DNA from: Pomphorhynchus laevis
Taxonomy: Eukaryota; Acanthocephala; Palaeacanthocephala; Echinorhynchida; Pomphorhynchidae
Reading direction: 5' to 3'
DNA: 64,000 nt
NCBI GenBank assembly: GCA_012934845.2
Contig: WNNJ02003240.1
Coordinates: 186,001-250,000, forward strand
Part shown: positions 10,409-22,000 of the stretch, in pieces
Numbering within the stretch: the stretch's first letter is position 1
Layout of the letters: the number at the start of each line of letters is the position of its first letter
Program-made: the position numbers and the translations under genes
Notes under the pieces: generated by a model
Seen by the model: only the letters and a program-made list of their open reading frames with translations
The model's database searches: none
Told to the model about the DNA's origin: nothing

Positions 10409-10839
10409 TTAAGTCGGGTTGTGCGGAATGAAACAACGTCCAGAGTCCGGTGAAATTCGTGAAGTATTCAATGTAGTTGCCGATTGAAACTGGTTTCGAT
10501 TAACGAAATGCTTTAGAATCGAAGTGATGTAGTACTCCGCAAAACTCATCAGTAGAATGAAGTACACACCAATCGTTTCTTATATGACATATAAGAAAGC
10601 ATTTCCGACACGTTGCTTAAACGCCTGAGGCTTTCGCTCTTGAACCAGAACATTTTCTGTACGGACCATCCTCATCTAATAAGCAAAGGTTTTTGCTGAA
10701 TGTTCGCTTTGTCTAGAAGTGACATGGATCCTGCAGTTTGATGGGTGAAGCCAGTTTCAATCAGCAACTGCATTGAATACTTTACGAATTCCATTCGGAA
10801 TCCTGCCATTGTTTCATTACGCACAGCCGGACTTAACTT
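10409..10839. mobile_element. Inverted-repeat (foldback/MITE-like) element
   Basis: The left ~90 bp (gttaagtcgggttgtgcgga and on) and the reverse complement of the right ~90 bp (gttaagtccggctgtgcgta and on) agree at about 85% of positions, including the block attcaatg.agttg..gattgaaactgg. The interior (~250 bp) has no ORF. It sits between two parts of a PLE-derived region, so it probably inserted there. Confidence 0.75.
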
Positions 10840-11099
10840 CTATATGCTGAATTCGGTTTTGAATCCAACGAATTGCTCCCCATCAATTCTACTCCTTCTC
10901 ATCCATTAAGTCCGGGTATGTCTTGAGAATCCGTTATATTTGTTTAACTATATTATTGCTTTAGCTCATACAAGTGTTAAAGAACAGTTCTTCGATTATA
11001 TATTATACAATAACGTCAAAAACGACTTTGTATGTTTGTTATCGTATCATAATTTGATTTATTAAAAACGGAAAGTTACCTACTGATATGCTCGGAATT

Positions 11100-11490
11100 G
11101 CGCAAATCTAGATTTAGCTGCATATTAAGAAAGTGTTATAAAAGTTAATTAACCTTATATTCAAATATATAACGCCTATCTACTAAACATATAACCTTTC
11201 AAATAAATATATGGATAAAATTGAATTAATTAATTATCCTTAAATATATAATATTTAATATTAGAATCCTTAAATATTTTGATAAATCAAAATTATTTAA
11301 AGATAGATACATCTATATTTAGACAAATAAAAGGTGTTCCAAAAAGAGGTAATAGTAGCCCAATTATAGCTGACTTGTTTTTATGCTATATAGAATATGA
11401 ATTTGTTCATAACTGTGTAAAAGCTAAATCTAAACAATGTAAATATGTGAAATATATGTTTCGATACATTGATGATATATGTATTTAATT
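11100..11490 (+). pseudogene. Penelope-like element RT fragment
   Basis: The frame at 11279-11488 reads RQIKGVPKRGNSSPIIADLF, ending in the catalytic-region motif FRYIDDI. It is a degraded PLE RT: the MGG of the motif has become KRG. Confidence 0.75.
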
Positions 11491-11639
11491 CTAATAATTT
11501 TTATTTCAGTGATATCTCTTTGAAAGATAAAACTCTTATCAAAATATAATAAAACCCTTATCAAAATATAAATACATACGATTTTAGTACGCTTAATAAG
11601 TTATAGTACGTTATAGTAATTATAACGTACTATAACGTT

Positions 11640-12345
11640 ATAATTTTAGTACGTTATAATAATTATAACGCCTATCTAACAAAAATTAAACCATCAAGTA
11701 AATATAAATATATGGATAAAATTGAATTAATAGAATCCTTAAATATTTTGATAAATCAAAATTATTTAAAAGTAGGGACATCTATATTTAGACAAGTAAA
11801 AGGTGTTCCAATGGGTGGTAATAGTAGCCCAATTATAGCTGACTTGTTTTTAAGCTTTATATAATATGAATTTGTTCATGACTGTGTAAAAACTAAATCT
11901 AAACAATATAAATATATGAAATATATGTTTCGATTCATTGATGATATATGTGTATTTAACTCTATCAATGTTTATTCAATAAACGAACAAATTTATACAG
12001 GTAGCCTCATTCTGAATAATAACAATATTAATGATAATTATATATTAGGTATAAACATTAATTAAAACTATAATTAATTTATATTGGAAAGATTACATTT
12101 TTAAATTTACAAGAAACATTTTTGCATGAGTATTCATGCATACCATAAAATATAAAATATAATACATTAAATAATGAAATTTTACGAAATGCCATAATAT
12201 GTAATGATATTGACTTTCTTCAAAATCATTTAAATAACTTAAATGAATGATAAATAAACAAAAATCAAAAATTACAGAAAATCACGAAATATCAGCTCTT
12301 GCTCATGATACGTATTTTCCTATGACAGATAAGCTATCTTCTTCG
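11640..12345 (+). pseudogene. Penelope-like element RT, best-preserved copy here
   Basis: The plus-strand frame shows YKYMDKIELIESLNILINQN, then RQVKGVPMGGNSSPIIADLF, then FRFIDDICVF (the catalytic Asp pair). A C-terminal part follows with a block ISALAHDTYFPM near 12290. At least one stop (in LSFI*YEF at about 11862) and frame breaks make it non-functional. Sequence before 11700 repeats a palindromic acgttataat motif. Confidence 0.8.
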
Positions 12346-13270
12346 AATCTTAAAGAGTTAATGCTTATTAAAATTGAAATAGTATGGGAATGAAGGAAAA
12401 ATGTGGAAATGAAAATAAAATCACAGATTACTTAAAAAGATTTAAAAAATAAATTTTGGCTGTTATTATTAAGTTTGAAACAAAACAGTGTTTATATTAA
12501 TTTATTATATAAGATATAGTTATTATACTACTATTCTAGTCAACTCAATGGTATATAATAAACAAAATAAAAACCTTACCCATCCAAAAACCTCAATTTT
12601 GTGGAACTTTAAAAACACCCCAAAATCGAGGTCGGATTGTATATGGCAGATGTGGCCTACTTATGGCGCATGCGTCACATGTTGCGCATTTGACGATGCA
12701 CGATTGCGCATTATCTTTTTAAAAAAGACAGGACTTTTCTTATAAAGTCGTTAATAAAAATTTTCAGTTATTTTACGATTATTTCCAAAAGTTAGTTTGA
12801 ACACTTTACTTATTAACGAAAACAAAGTTAGATATATATTTCAACATTTTTGATTGAAAATGTCAAATATTTAAAAAATGTGTGGGTTCTTGCAACAAAA
12901 AATGGCGCATTTTATATTCTTTGAAAGGGAAATTGGCGCTTCATCGAAAAGTGTTGGCCACCTCTGTTTTAAAGTAAATATTTTAAAAGTTTAGAATGTT
13001 TCATTAAGACTTGTGAACTTGGAAATTTTGTTAACAATTAGGTTTGCTGTAAATTATTTATTCTAGAACTTAGAATGACTTAATAATATTTTAACTCATG
13101 GATAAAAACGTTGAAGAATGGCTCTAAATAATTACATAAATGAAACTTAAATACTTTAGATTTATTCTTTCTTTAAACTTTATTGAGAAGGATCAACGAA
13201 ATAGGAAATCATGATAATTATAGAATATATAATTAATAAAAAAAAGTTATTTACAAGCCATTTGTTCAGC
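12346..13270. other. Intergenic, no supported gene
   Basis: Contains an inverted pair (cctcaattttgtgg / ccccaaaatcgagg at about 12591-12630) and a GC-rich stretch with repeated gcgca near 12665-12710. No ORF with recognisable features. Confidence 0.35.
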
Positions 13271-13281
13271 ATTTATATCTT

Positions 13282-13384
13282 ACGCGGGCACTGTGATTTC
13301 TTCTTAAATTGTCGAAGTTTCATTTTCCTGCTCTCTCTATCTTGCACCATAAATTCATTGATGCTGAATTCTTTCTACGTCAAT
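13282..13384 (-). CDS. Possible terminal exon of an unidentified gene
   Basis: On the minus strand, an acceptor-like gaaattgacgtag is followed by an open stretch reading KEFSINEFMVQDRESRKMKL, then a basic tail RQFKKKSQCPRKI, then TAA. The composition and the clean stop look like a protein C-terminus. No family recognised. A further open stretch lies upstream at about 13400-13505, and another candidate exon at 14386-14520. Confidence 0.3.
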
Positions 13385-14107
13385 TTCAACATCAACAGCA
13401 ATTGTGTACATTATCAGAAATGCCATCTCTATCTAAGTATAGCTCTTTTGATTTGGATGTTAAATTTAAGTTTGCAATTAACAAGTTGTCGTGGAAATTA
13501 CGATGAGTAGAAGAGAAATAACGAGTAAATCGTTGCCAAATTTAACAAAATAATTGATATCAAAATCGAACTTGAACAAAGTCATTTATCTACACAAATA
13601 AAAATATAAATTAAATTATAAATTCGTAATTATAAGGAATCACGGAACATGATATCGGATCCAGGATGCTCAAGGGAAATCATGTGCAGATGTAAAAAGC
13701 ACACCGGGTTCTATTTTAAAATAAAGTAATTTATTTACATACAAGATGGCTTAATTTTACGATGTTTCAAAGCACATTATAATCAACATGTCTTCTCTAA
13801 CTGGAATATTAAATGCTGACTTCGTCATGTTTCGCAATATTCGCCTAATAATAAATGACAACGGTAAATATAATGATGCCACTATTGGCAATGCCACTAA
13901 TAATTAAGTGGCATTGATTAATAATTAATAACAATTAAATGACAATAATCAATGCAATAATTAAATGGCAATGCTAAAAGCAAAACATATAAATGTTCGT
14001 TTATCACAAGTTTCATTTCCGTGCATAGTTGTTGAATCCTGTATCTATCTTTAATCCGTTAAATTCGCTCGTCAGGCTATGCCACAATTACTTGATAAAT
14101 GAATTAG

Positions 14108-14268
14108 TCTGATTGTTCATGTATCAACGCGTACCACATTTTGATCTTATGTTGGCTTTAATTTTGAACGTTTTGTTTGTAAAGCGTTTTTCATGTATCA
14201 ACGCGTGCTACATAACTGCTTTTGATCTTATGTTGGCTTTAATTTTGAATGGTCTGATTGTTAAACGT
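14108..14268. repeat. Two-copy tandem duplication (~74-82 bp)
   Basis: The block ttcatgtatcaacgcgt...gatcttatgttggctttaattttgaa occurs at 14116 and again at 14190, flanked by tctgattgtt on both outer sides. Confidence 0.85.
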
Positions 14269-14385
14269 CAATCCGCACCCGCCCTCGCCAATATACTGTT
14301 GTATTTAAAAGTACCACAATTATTGGCTTCTTGAGATGTCACAAAAAGTTTTATTAGGAACTGTAAAGTAAATTTTAGCGTTACC

Positions 14386-14520
14386 TACGCTAATATCAAA
14401 TGCAATTTTGGCTTTATTTGTCGATTCGCTAAACTTTTGTTCCTGGTGCTTTGCATGCATTCTGTTTTTATACGGATTGTCTTCTGAATCAAAATGTTTC
14501 CGCTTATCCGGCAATATTCA
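14386..14520 (-). CDS. Possible internal exon of an unidentified gene
   Basis: Minus-strand open stretch LPDKRKHFDSEDNPYKNRMH...KAKIAFDIS bounded by an acceptor-like ttttggatacag (about 14522-14533) and a donor-like agc|gtaggt (about 14385). It is hydrophilic and charged with no domain recognised. It could belong with the candidate terminal exon at 13282-13384. No start codon is present. Confidence 0.25.
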
Positions 14521-14529
14521 AAATTCTGT

Positions 14530-15370
14530 ATCCAAAATTAATTATCTAAAATTGCGTAGGATGGAACCATTGGAATAACGATTGAAGTTCCTTTAAGTTG
14601 CCGGTACAATTCAATGTTAAGCTAAAAGATATTATACATATTTAATATATAAATATAATATAAATTCTAATTTGACCATTCAAATTTTAATATTTGGTCA
14701 TTTGTTCGTTTTAATATTTGGCCATTAATGCATGACTTATCATACATTGTTGCATTGCATATATTCCGTAATTATGGTCAATTGATGAATTGACAAGCAT
14801 CCAAAGTACCTTGTAATAAATGCGACTGTTTTATTGGCAATAACATTTATGGTATTTTTTAACAACCTATAAAATGATCAATTGATTTATGATATGATAG
14901 AAACTCAGCAACTGGAGGTAACTACAAGTTTATCGATGTTATTACTATTCTTGTATTATCGTACTCACTATTAGCCGCTTAGGAAAAGCGTAAACTTGTG
15001 AACTTTATGAAGCGTAAATGCGTGCTGGTTTTAATTTAGAGCACTCTGAAGTGAAATCAAGATACTTGTCGATATGTGCTTATTTATCAGATTGGCGAGT
15101 ACGTTGATTCCATTGCGTAATTCAATTTCATTACTCAGTTTATAAATAGCAATTAGTAACTGCCCAATTCGTTCATTTATAGAATCCTATAAGAAACACC
15201 TGATTTTTGTGCTTTTATATTACTTGAATCGCTTTCTTTTGATTCAGACTTTTAAAAACGTTTTATAATATTTACAATATTATCAAAATAATAATTTAAA
15301 ATAATATAAAATAATGATATTGTATTTATTTAATAATATTAATTATATAATAATATTTAATATTTATATT
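14530..15370. other. AT-rich intergenic stretch
   Basis: No ORF, repeat or RNA gene could be supported. Confidence 0.35.
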
Positions 15371-15378
15371 TTTTATCG

Positions 15379-16021
15379 CTATGCAGGGATGGATAAATAG
15401 TTATTTGTCGATAAGCGATTGAAGCTATTTTCGACAGGATGATGTAGTTTTGAATGGTGTAGTCGAATACTCATGGATATTCCACACATGATGATTAATC
15501 CATCTGATTCTCGCAACTGCTTGATTTCGCTTGCGTAGTTTGCCTGACGCTTGACAGCAAGATTGTGCGCGATTGTCTGTAGGCAACGATTTGAATCACT
15601 AGCGAGGCCAGCTGAACTGGAGACGACAAATGATAAGAAACTGTCGTATTCGACTTCACGTACTCTTTCGTCAAATTCGGCTAACTTACACTGGACATGG
15701 TAGTTAAAAGCCGATACGAACGATATTTCGGCATTAGATGATGCATGTATATAAAAATACCTATATCCATAAATACCTATATTTTTATCTTTTGTGGTTT
15801 GTAATTGTTTTAGCCAGGAAGTCTCATTTTTCAAGGAGAGTACCATCACACATCGTTGTTCTTTGAATGTTCGTCCACCTATGCCGAAGGGATTTGGTGA
15901 TCAAGTGTAAATTAATCTTGTTAATCTCATAAAAGCGTTTAAGTCTTTTTATGATTCTTGATACGTTTGCTGAAAGATTGCTGATGAAATAATCGATATT
16001 TCCAATAGGTGATCCAAGCAA
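15379..16021 (-). pseudogene. Possible RT-like C-terminal remnant, frameshifted
   Basis: Two overlapping minus-strand frames (16021-15824 and 15849-15379) appear to be one protein broken by a frameshift. The first contains LGSPIGNIDYFISNLSANVS and RRLKRFYEI-like helices. The second has GIYGYRYFYIHASSNAEISF and a long helical region. An LGSPIG block followed by helices and a later glycine-rich segment recalls the post-catalytic region of some invertebrate non-LTR reverse transcriptases. The catalytic motifs are absent. This is a weak family call; it could be a gene exon pair of unknown type. Confidence 0.3.
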
Positions 16022-16461
16022 AATAACGCTTTAATTTTAAAGATTTATACCCAATTCATACAAAAGCTTTAACGAATTTTGCTGATTACCATACGTGCGT
16101 GGTATTTTGCGTGTTAATAAGCAAACCATATATCAGCTAAGGTGGAAACCATATTCTTATTAATAATTTTAAATGATTTTAATCATTTTAAAATTATTGC
16201 ATTTTTAAAGTCTAAAAAGTAATAGGAAATAATAAACTAATGCTAATGAGTCTTGAAAATCTAAAGCTATTGAAACTGCAAAATAGGTTTAATTATTCAT
16301 TGGTCGTATCGACGATACGATTCAGGAAACATTTATATTGCTATGGAAACTTGATTTTGAAGATATGAAAATGCATTAATGAAATTCAACTTTAAAATTT
16401 TAGCTTTAATGTCAGTAGGGAAATCATTGACCATTGGAAAAAGGTGTAGAACATTTTAATA

Positions 16462-17202
16462 ATGCATTCCGACCGTCAAGGAAGTTCCCTTGACTCTGAT
16501 CTCTATAATTATTCCGGTAATTATAAGAAAAATGCAGACAAGAAACCAAAAGCTCCTTCTAAAATGAACTTGAAACTTAAGAAAATGCTAAATCGTAACC
16601 CGGACAAAGCCACCACAAGTGATGGTAGCAGTATCGGCGGTAAATCGAAAACGAAATCAAAGAGCAAATTAAAGTTATTCGAGTTTTTCATTTATTCAGG
16701 GATTGTGCTCATGCCTCCCTTAGGACTGCTTGCTAGGAGATTGTACAGACAAATGCATAGTCAACCTGTCGCAAGAGCGAACACAACGTTTAAAAGAGTT
16801 TACAGATATGTGATATTAGCAAACGTACTTGGACTTGCTTTCTGGATATTAATGCTTGCAGTAATCATATTCATATCTGTCAAGATTTCAAGAAAGACAG
16901 GATCAGATGATTCGTTTTATCTAGATCAATACGAAGCGAACGTATTAACGTGTCCGCCGTATTGCTCTGCAGAATGTCCAAGAGTTTGTAAACCGAGATG
17001 TGATAAGCGATGTATTCTTGAGTTTGCCAATAGCAATTGGTTCGTAAACAATGACGAAACCAGAGTCAATTGTATATCCTACTGCCCAAAAACTTGCCCA
17101 GTTAGTTGCTACCCTTCGTGCTCTGCCATTTGTATCGCAGAAAGTTGCCCTGCAATGTGCAAATCAGACTGTTCAATCATATGTCCAACTATCATTAATT
17201 AA
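16462..17202 (+). CDS. Two-pass membrane protein with Cys-rich C-terminal domain
   Basis: A 246-codon ORF with ATG at 16462 and TAA at 17200-17202. It is more GC-rich than its flanks, as expected for coding sequence. Layout: residues 1-70 are a hydrophilic, strongly basic Lys/Ser tail. Residues ~72-92 are hydrophobic (FIYSGIVLMPPLGLLA). Residues ~116-141 are a second membrane helix (VILANVLGLAFWILMLAVII). Residues ~160-246 are Cys-rich with about 22 Cys in repeated CPxxCxxxCPxxC-type spacing (CPPYCSAECPRVCKPRC, CPKTCPVSCYPSCSAIC). The basic N-terminus suggests it is cytoplasmic. The Cys-rich part could be extracellular or lumenal only if the topology puts it there; two helices would place both ends on the same side. 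I recognise no family. It looks intact and intronless. Confidence 0.75.
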   Translation: MHSDRQGSSLDSDLYNYSGNYKKNADKKPKAPSKMNLKLKKMLNRNPDKATTSDGSSIGGKSKTKSKSKLKLFEFFIYSGIVLMPPLGLLARRLYRQMHSQPVARANTTFKRVYRYVILANVLGLAFWILMLAVIIFISVKISRKTGSDDSFYLDQYEANVLTCPPYCSAECPRVCKPRCDKRCILEFANSNWFVNNDETRVNCISYCPKTCPVSCYPSCSAICIAESCPAMCKSDCSIICPTIIN

Positions 17203-17729
17203 ACTGTACGACGCTACGTTTTTTAGATAGCGAAGAAATCAAAAAGTCAAAATAAGATTTTTTAAATGTTCATTTTTACAACTTCACTTCTGTCATAGCA
17301 TCGTTAGTTCGACTTTTATCTTTAATTTTCAGTACCTAGAAAACATGTATTTTTACTTTTTCAAAAGTAGCATCAAAAAGGTAATGACAACTCACTTAAA
17401 AGACTCGTCAATTAAAACGATAAAAACACGTTAAAATGCTAGAGAATTTAGAATTTAATTAAATTACATTGCATCATAAATTAATTATGAAAAATGCATT
17501 ACTTGATGTGGTTACAGAATGCAACACTTAAATAACTCTTAAAAGAATAAGTCGATTTGCTAAGATTCTAATCTTTAAAATACCAAATTTTAATCAATTT
17601 AATCAGATAATTAATTTTATTGAATAAATACAAGTGTTTGTTGTTTATTTAATTGTAAACAAAATTGTATTAAATAAAATTTAATACAATTACATTTTTT
17701 GACTCGTTTTTTTTTGTTATAATTAATAG

Positions 17730-17925
17730 GCGTCAGTTCGTTTGTCAAGCGTGTCAAAATGTAATTGAAGAAAGAGATCCGATTATTCGTACCGACCAAT
17801 TCACATATCGCGAAAAGTGTTTCTGCTGTCAATATTGCGGGTCACACATGATAGAGGGTGATCGATATTTTGCTTACATGTATATTTGATGTGCGCCGCA
17901 CATGTTTGTAGTGGATAAAGACACT
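17730..17925 (+). pseudogene. LIM-domain exon with in-frame stop
   Basis: A strong acceptor (tttttttttgttataattaatag) ends at 17729. The exon then reads FVCQACQNVIEERDPIIRTD, then REKCFCCQYCGSHMIEGDRY, then FAYMYI, a TGA stop, and CAPHMF. The spacing C-x2-C...C-x2-C-x2-C...C-x2-H is that of a LIM zinc finger and resembles the second LIM of LIM-homeobox/LMO proteins. Two defects are visible: the zinc-binding His of the first finger is Arg, and TGA interrupts the frame just before the last zinc ligands. No neighbouring exons were found. Most likely a pseudogene exon; a sequencing error cannot be excluded. Confidence 0.6.
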
Positions 17926-17929
17926 TTTA

Positions 17930-19040
17930 GCTGTTTTAATATTTCATTTCCGATTATTAATACTTAATTCTGATAAATTTAATAGCAACATTCTTATTGT
18001 GTGGTATGTTCTATAAAACATTTGGTATCTTAGAGTTAACATTTGAGCCCGCAGCGTGTGTCGCGAACTACTTGGTAGACTATTTCATTTTTATCAACTA
18101 ACTACATTGGATAATTTCGAAAATGAAATAGTCGTTTTGAACTAACTGTTCAAAAAAGGTTTCAAAAATCTCTGTTTTTCATAACACAAGAATAATTAAA
18201 ATAAATTGTTCCTCGAAACAGCCATTCAGACATTAGCACATTTGTCAAACGAGCTGTCGAAAAGTAATATTGATAATCGAGTCTCCTTTACAAAATATCA
18301 ACTGAAAATGAGTGTAAATCATATATATGAGAAAATAACAAAGTTTTTTAATAAACAAAAAATAATTTGAAAATAATTTAAAAATAATTTCGAAATATCG
18401 TGTATGTGATTTATCGTGATGTTTCTTAAGAAGCCAGTATCTTGGCTCCCTGAATTTATAAAGATATTTGAATGCTGATTGAATTTCATATTTTTAATAC
18501 TTTTAATAATACTTTCCATATGCCACAATAAACATCATGTTTTCAATTTGTTTTCAATGGGCTGCCCGAGATTTGATTAATATATAATCTCTTGTAATAA
18601 GATAAATTAAAAATTCAATTTTTAAAACTAAAAAGAGTAAGAATGTTAAATGTTAGTTAACAATTAAATATCAATTTCAATATAGTATATCTTGAATGCT
18701 TTAAATTGACGATAGTATGCATAAAAATGATCAATTATTAACAATTAAATAGCAATTATTTCATGGTTGCTTTAAATGCTTTAAAATAAAAATGCTTTAA
18801 AATGACGATTTGAAAGCATTTTTAAAATGCTTTCTTTGCATTTTAAAAATGCAAAGAAATTTCTTCGGCATTCTTTGAAATGACGATATTAGTTTATGAC
18901 GAAAGTGTTTTGCAAAACAAAAAGATTCCATAATTCTTAAATATTCAAAAAATATTAAACTAAATTTAATTTTAATTTTTAAATTTAAAGATTTAAATTA
19001 ATTAAAATGAAATTTATTATAAATGAAATGCACTTGCGTA
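17930..19040. other. Intergenic, no supported gene
   Basis: AT-rich. Contains a hairpin of aaagcattttaaaatgctttc type at about 18815-18860 (gcattttaaaatgc, then ctttgcattttaaaaatgcaaag). Nothing else can be supported. Confidence 0.35.
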
Positions 19041-19043
19041 AAA

Positions 19044-22000
19044 TTAAATAAAAGCATTAACCTCTCCACGTTTTTGCTTCCTACTGTGAACGGCCTTCTT
19101 ATAAATTCGTTTCAATTTTCGAGGTATCATCATTTCACGAAGTTTTCGTTCTTCAGCATTCATTGCATCTAATTTCGACGGCAATAGCTACAGAAATATG
19201 ATAATTTTAAACATGTACATAATATCCGTAATGTAATTTATAATGAAAAAAATTTTTTAATTTTATAATATGCTTAATATGCTTTAATTTAAAAACTTTA
19301 TATCAAAAAGTACCAAAGAACAAAAATTCTTTGGTACTTACAGAAATTGATAATAAATGAAAGTTAGAGTAATCCCGTTAATCTCTAACAATAAAAAATT
19401 TATTAAAAATGTGAATCTAGATTAAAAGTATAAACAAAACCAATCTTTAATTTAATTAACTAACAACCGATCACGTAATCTGTAATTTGTGGATCAATGA
19501 TAAATTTAAACATTATCTTATAACAAAGCGTGCAAAAAGCGGCAATACAATATGTTAATCAAATATATGTGAAGAATGAGATGAAATTTCTGATTATTGA
19601 ATGACAAAAACTATGAAGGTATTAGCAAACAATTATTATATTCATCAAATGGGCATTAGAATTTCTACGTTTTATATTCTAAAAATATAGAATTGTTACA
19701 TGTTTCAAAATTAAAATTACTTTGTTGTTTTAAATTAAATTATCTAAAACAAGAAAATTGACGTTTTTCTTTCATATTTTCGCCGCTTAACGGCCTTTAA
19801 AGTGCCAAATTTTCATTAAAGCTTCGAATGAACTTAAATCTAAATATAAATTAAAAAATACATTAATAAAAATAATATATTAATATATTAATAATTATTA
19901 TATTATAAATATAATTAATAATAAATATACAAACAGAAATGTTAGTCATGAATAAAGTTGCTTGTACAATCAAATAACTATTTAAAATCAATTGTAGTTT
20001 AAACAAATAGATTAAACAAATAAATTGAAGTTAAAATGAATAAGTTAATTCATAGTGAAAGCCTAGTAATCCTTGAAAATACAATTGATTCATGAAACTA
20101 AAGTGGGCGAGTTTTGATGTCACCTCAAATTTCCTTTTATCCACTAACACATTTTCAACAGTGCACTATCTTCAGCCATTTTGCTTAACTATATACCAAA
20201 CTAAATAAAAATATCTACATACACATTTCAGTCGGACAATAAAATATTCTAGAACAAATTTAATTTCAATTTTATTTTTATTTAACAAAAACAATATTTT
20301 TGAGTCATTGAAATGTTAGCCGTTTCTGTATTAATTTTGGATTAATATAAGGTTTTTGTAGAGCGGCATATCATATTAAGTTTTTGTCGAGTGGCCATTG
20401 CCATCAGTGACCAAAATTTGATAATTATAACAAAACGAAAACAATACAATCATATTTGATAAAATTTAAGCAAAACTTGACATTTTAAAGTTTAATGAAA
20501 TGATAATGTAATACATACACGAATATCTTGTTGATCGTTGTTTTCTAAATATAAAATAAAATGAGATAATGTAATACGATGGAATTAGGAAGTGTAGATT
20601 GGTGTTTTATTTTAAAAATTTTATAAGTTTTAGTCAACTGTCCACTTGCGATGTTATTAACGCAGCAAAAGCTACCATTTTATTAGTTACTGCAGCAAGT
20701 ATTGCTGAATAAGACTTTTCCTAAAATTAATAGTGGCCATATTTGCTATTTTTCTGATAATAACAGTGTCCAAAATATTAAAAATAAAGTTTTACTGTCT
20801 TCTCGATTTTATAAAAAATAATAACTATTTAATTAAACAATTAAAAAATAAACTGTCAATATAATGTATTATTCATTTACTTCGATATTTAATAATAAAA
20901 AACCCTTCATTAAAAATAACAAATAACGAACATATTTGTACTTGATAGTCAAAGAGTAGACGAATTTATCGTTAAATATAGAACGTCATAAAAACTTTAT
21001 GACTTTAAAATTTATTTTTAAAACTAATAATAACAAATAATAACAATTACGAGTTATAACGTAATAATTATTTAGAGTGTATCGTATTTAATATTTAAAA
21101 AGTCAAACATCAGAAATTCAATAGACACAATTTTAATTTCAACGCAATTGACGGAATCAGCGTAATAACAATTTATAACAAAAAATTATCACAATTGAAA
21201 TTATCACAAGATGTGTTATAATAGATCTAAATACTAATTTTTTAAGATTTAATTTCTTATTATTTTATAACTTTATAAAGTAAAAGCTTAATTTACGATA
21301 GCATATTTTTATTTAAACGATTTTAATTTTATTTAATTAATTTAATTTAAATTCAATTTTATTTAATTGTTATAAAATTAATTAATAATCAACAAATAAC
21401 AAAGAGTTCGAAATATTGTAAATAATAATTTCAAATAATGTAAATCGAACAAATATTGTAAGCACACCCGTTACAGCGTCTTCACTGATAATTGACTGTT
21501 CCATAACGAATGGTGAACGATGCGGTGGCAGTTTAGATCCTATCACAAATAAGCAGAACATTACAAACAAAATAAAAAATTACCTGGTAGATATGAGTCA
21601 TGAGGTAACAATTGTACGCTATTTACACAATCAAATATCCATTGTGGTTGAACATATACTCTGAGTGTAACAAAAATATAATCGAATAAATTTAAAAGAC
21701 AAAAATACCTATTCGGATAAATGTTTTGAAGTTGAGGTCGGTCTACGATTTGATGTGTGATTAAGATATCGTCTTCAGCGTAGGACGATCCACAACCTAT
21801 TGTTTTATCCCATGAAACAAGACCTCCAAAACATCTAAATATACAAACTAAACGTAAAAGCAAATGCGAATAATCAAGTATATTTGTCATAAGTAGACGG
21901 CTCTGACCAAAATAGGAAAACGTTAGGCGCCTTAAGTCGATACGATAAAAGACTAAAAAATAGAACGAGCGTATATTATAAGTTCTAACTAGATCAAGCA

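Noticed and set aside
10500-10570. Hammerhead-like pair (CTGATGAG ... CGAAAC on the minus strand) inside the foldback element
   Set aside because: The two motifs are ~50 nt apart with no complementary stem II and no stem I.
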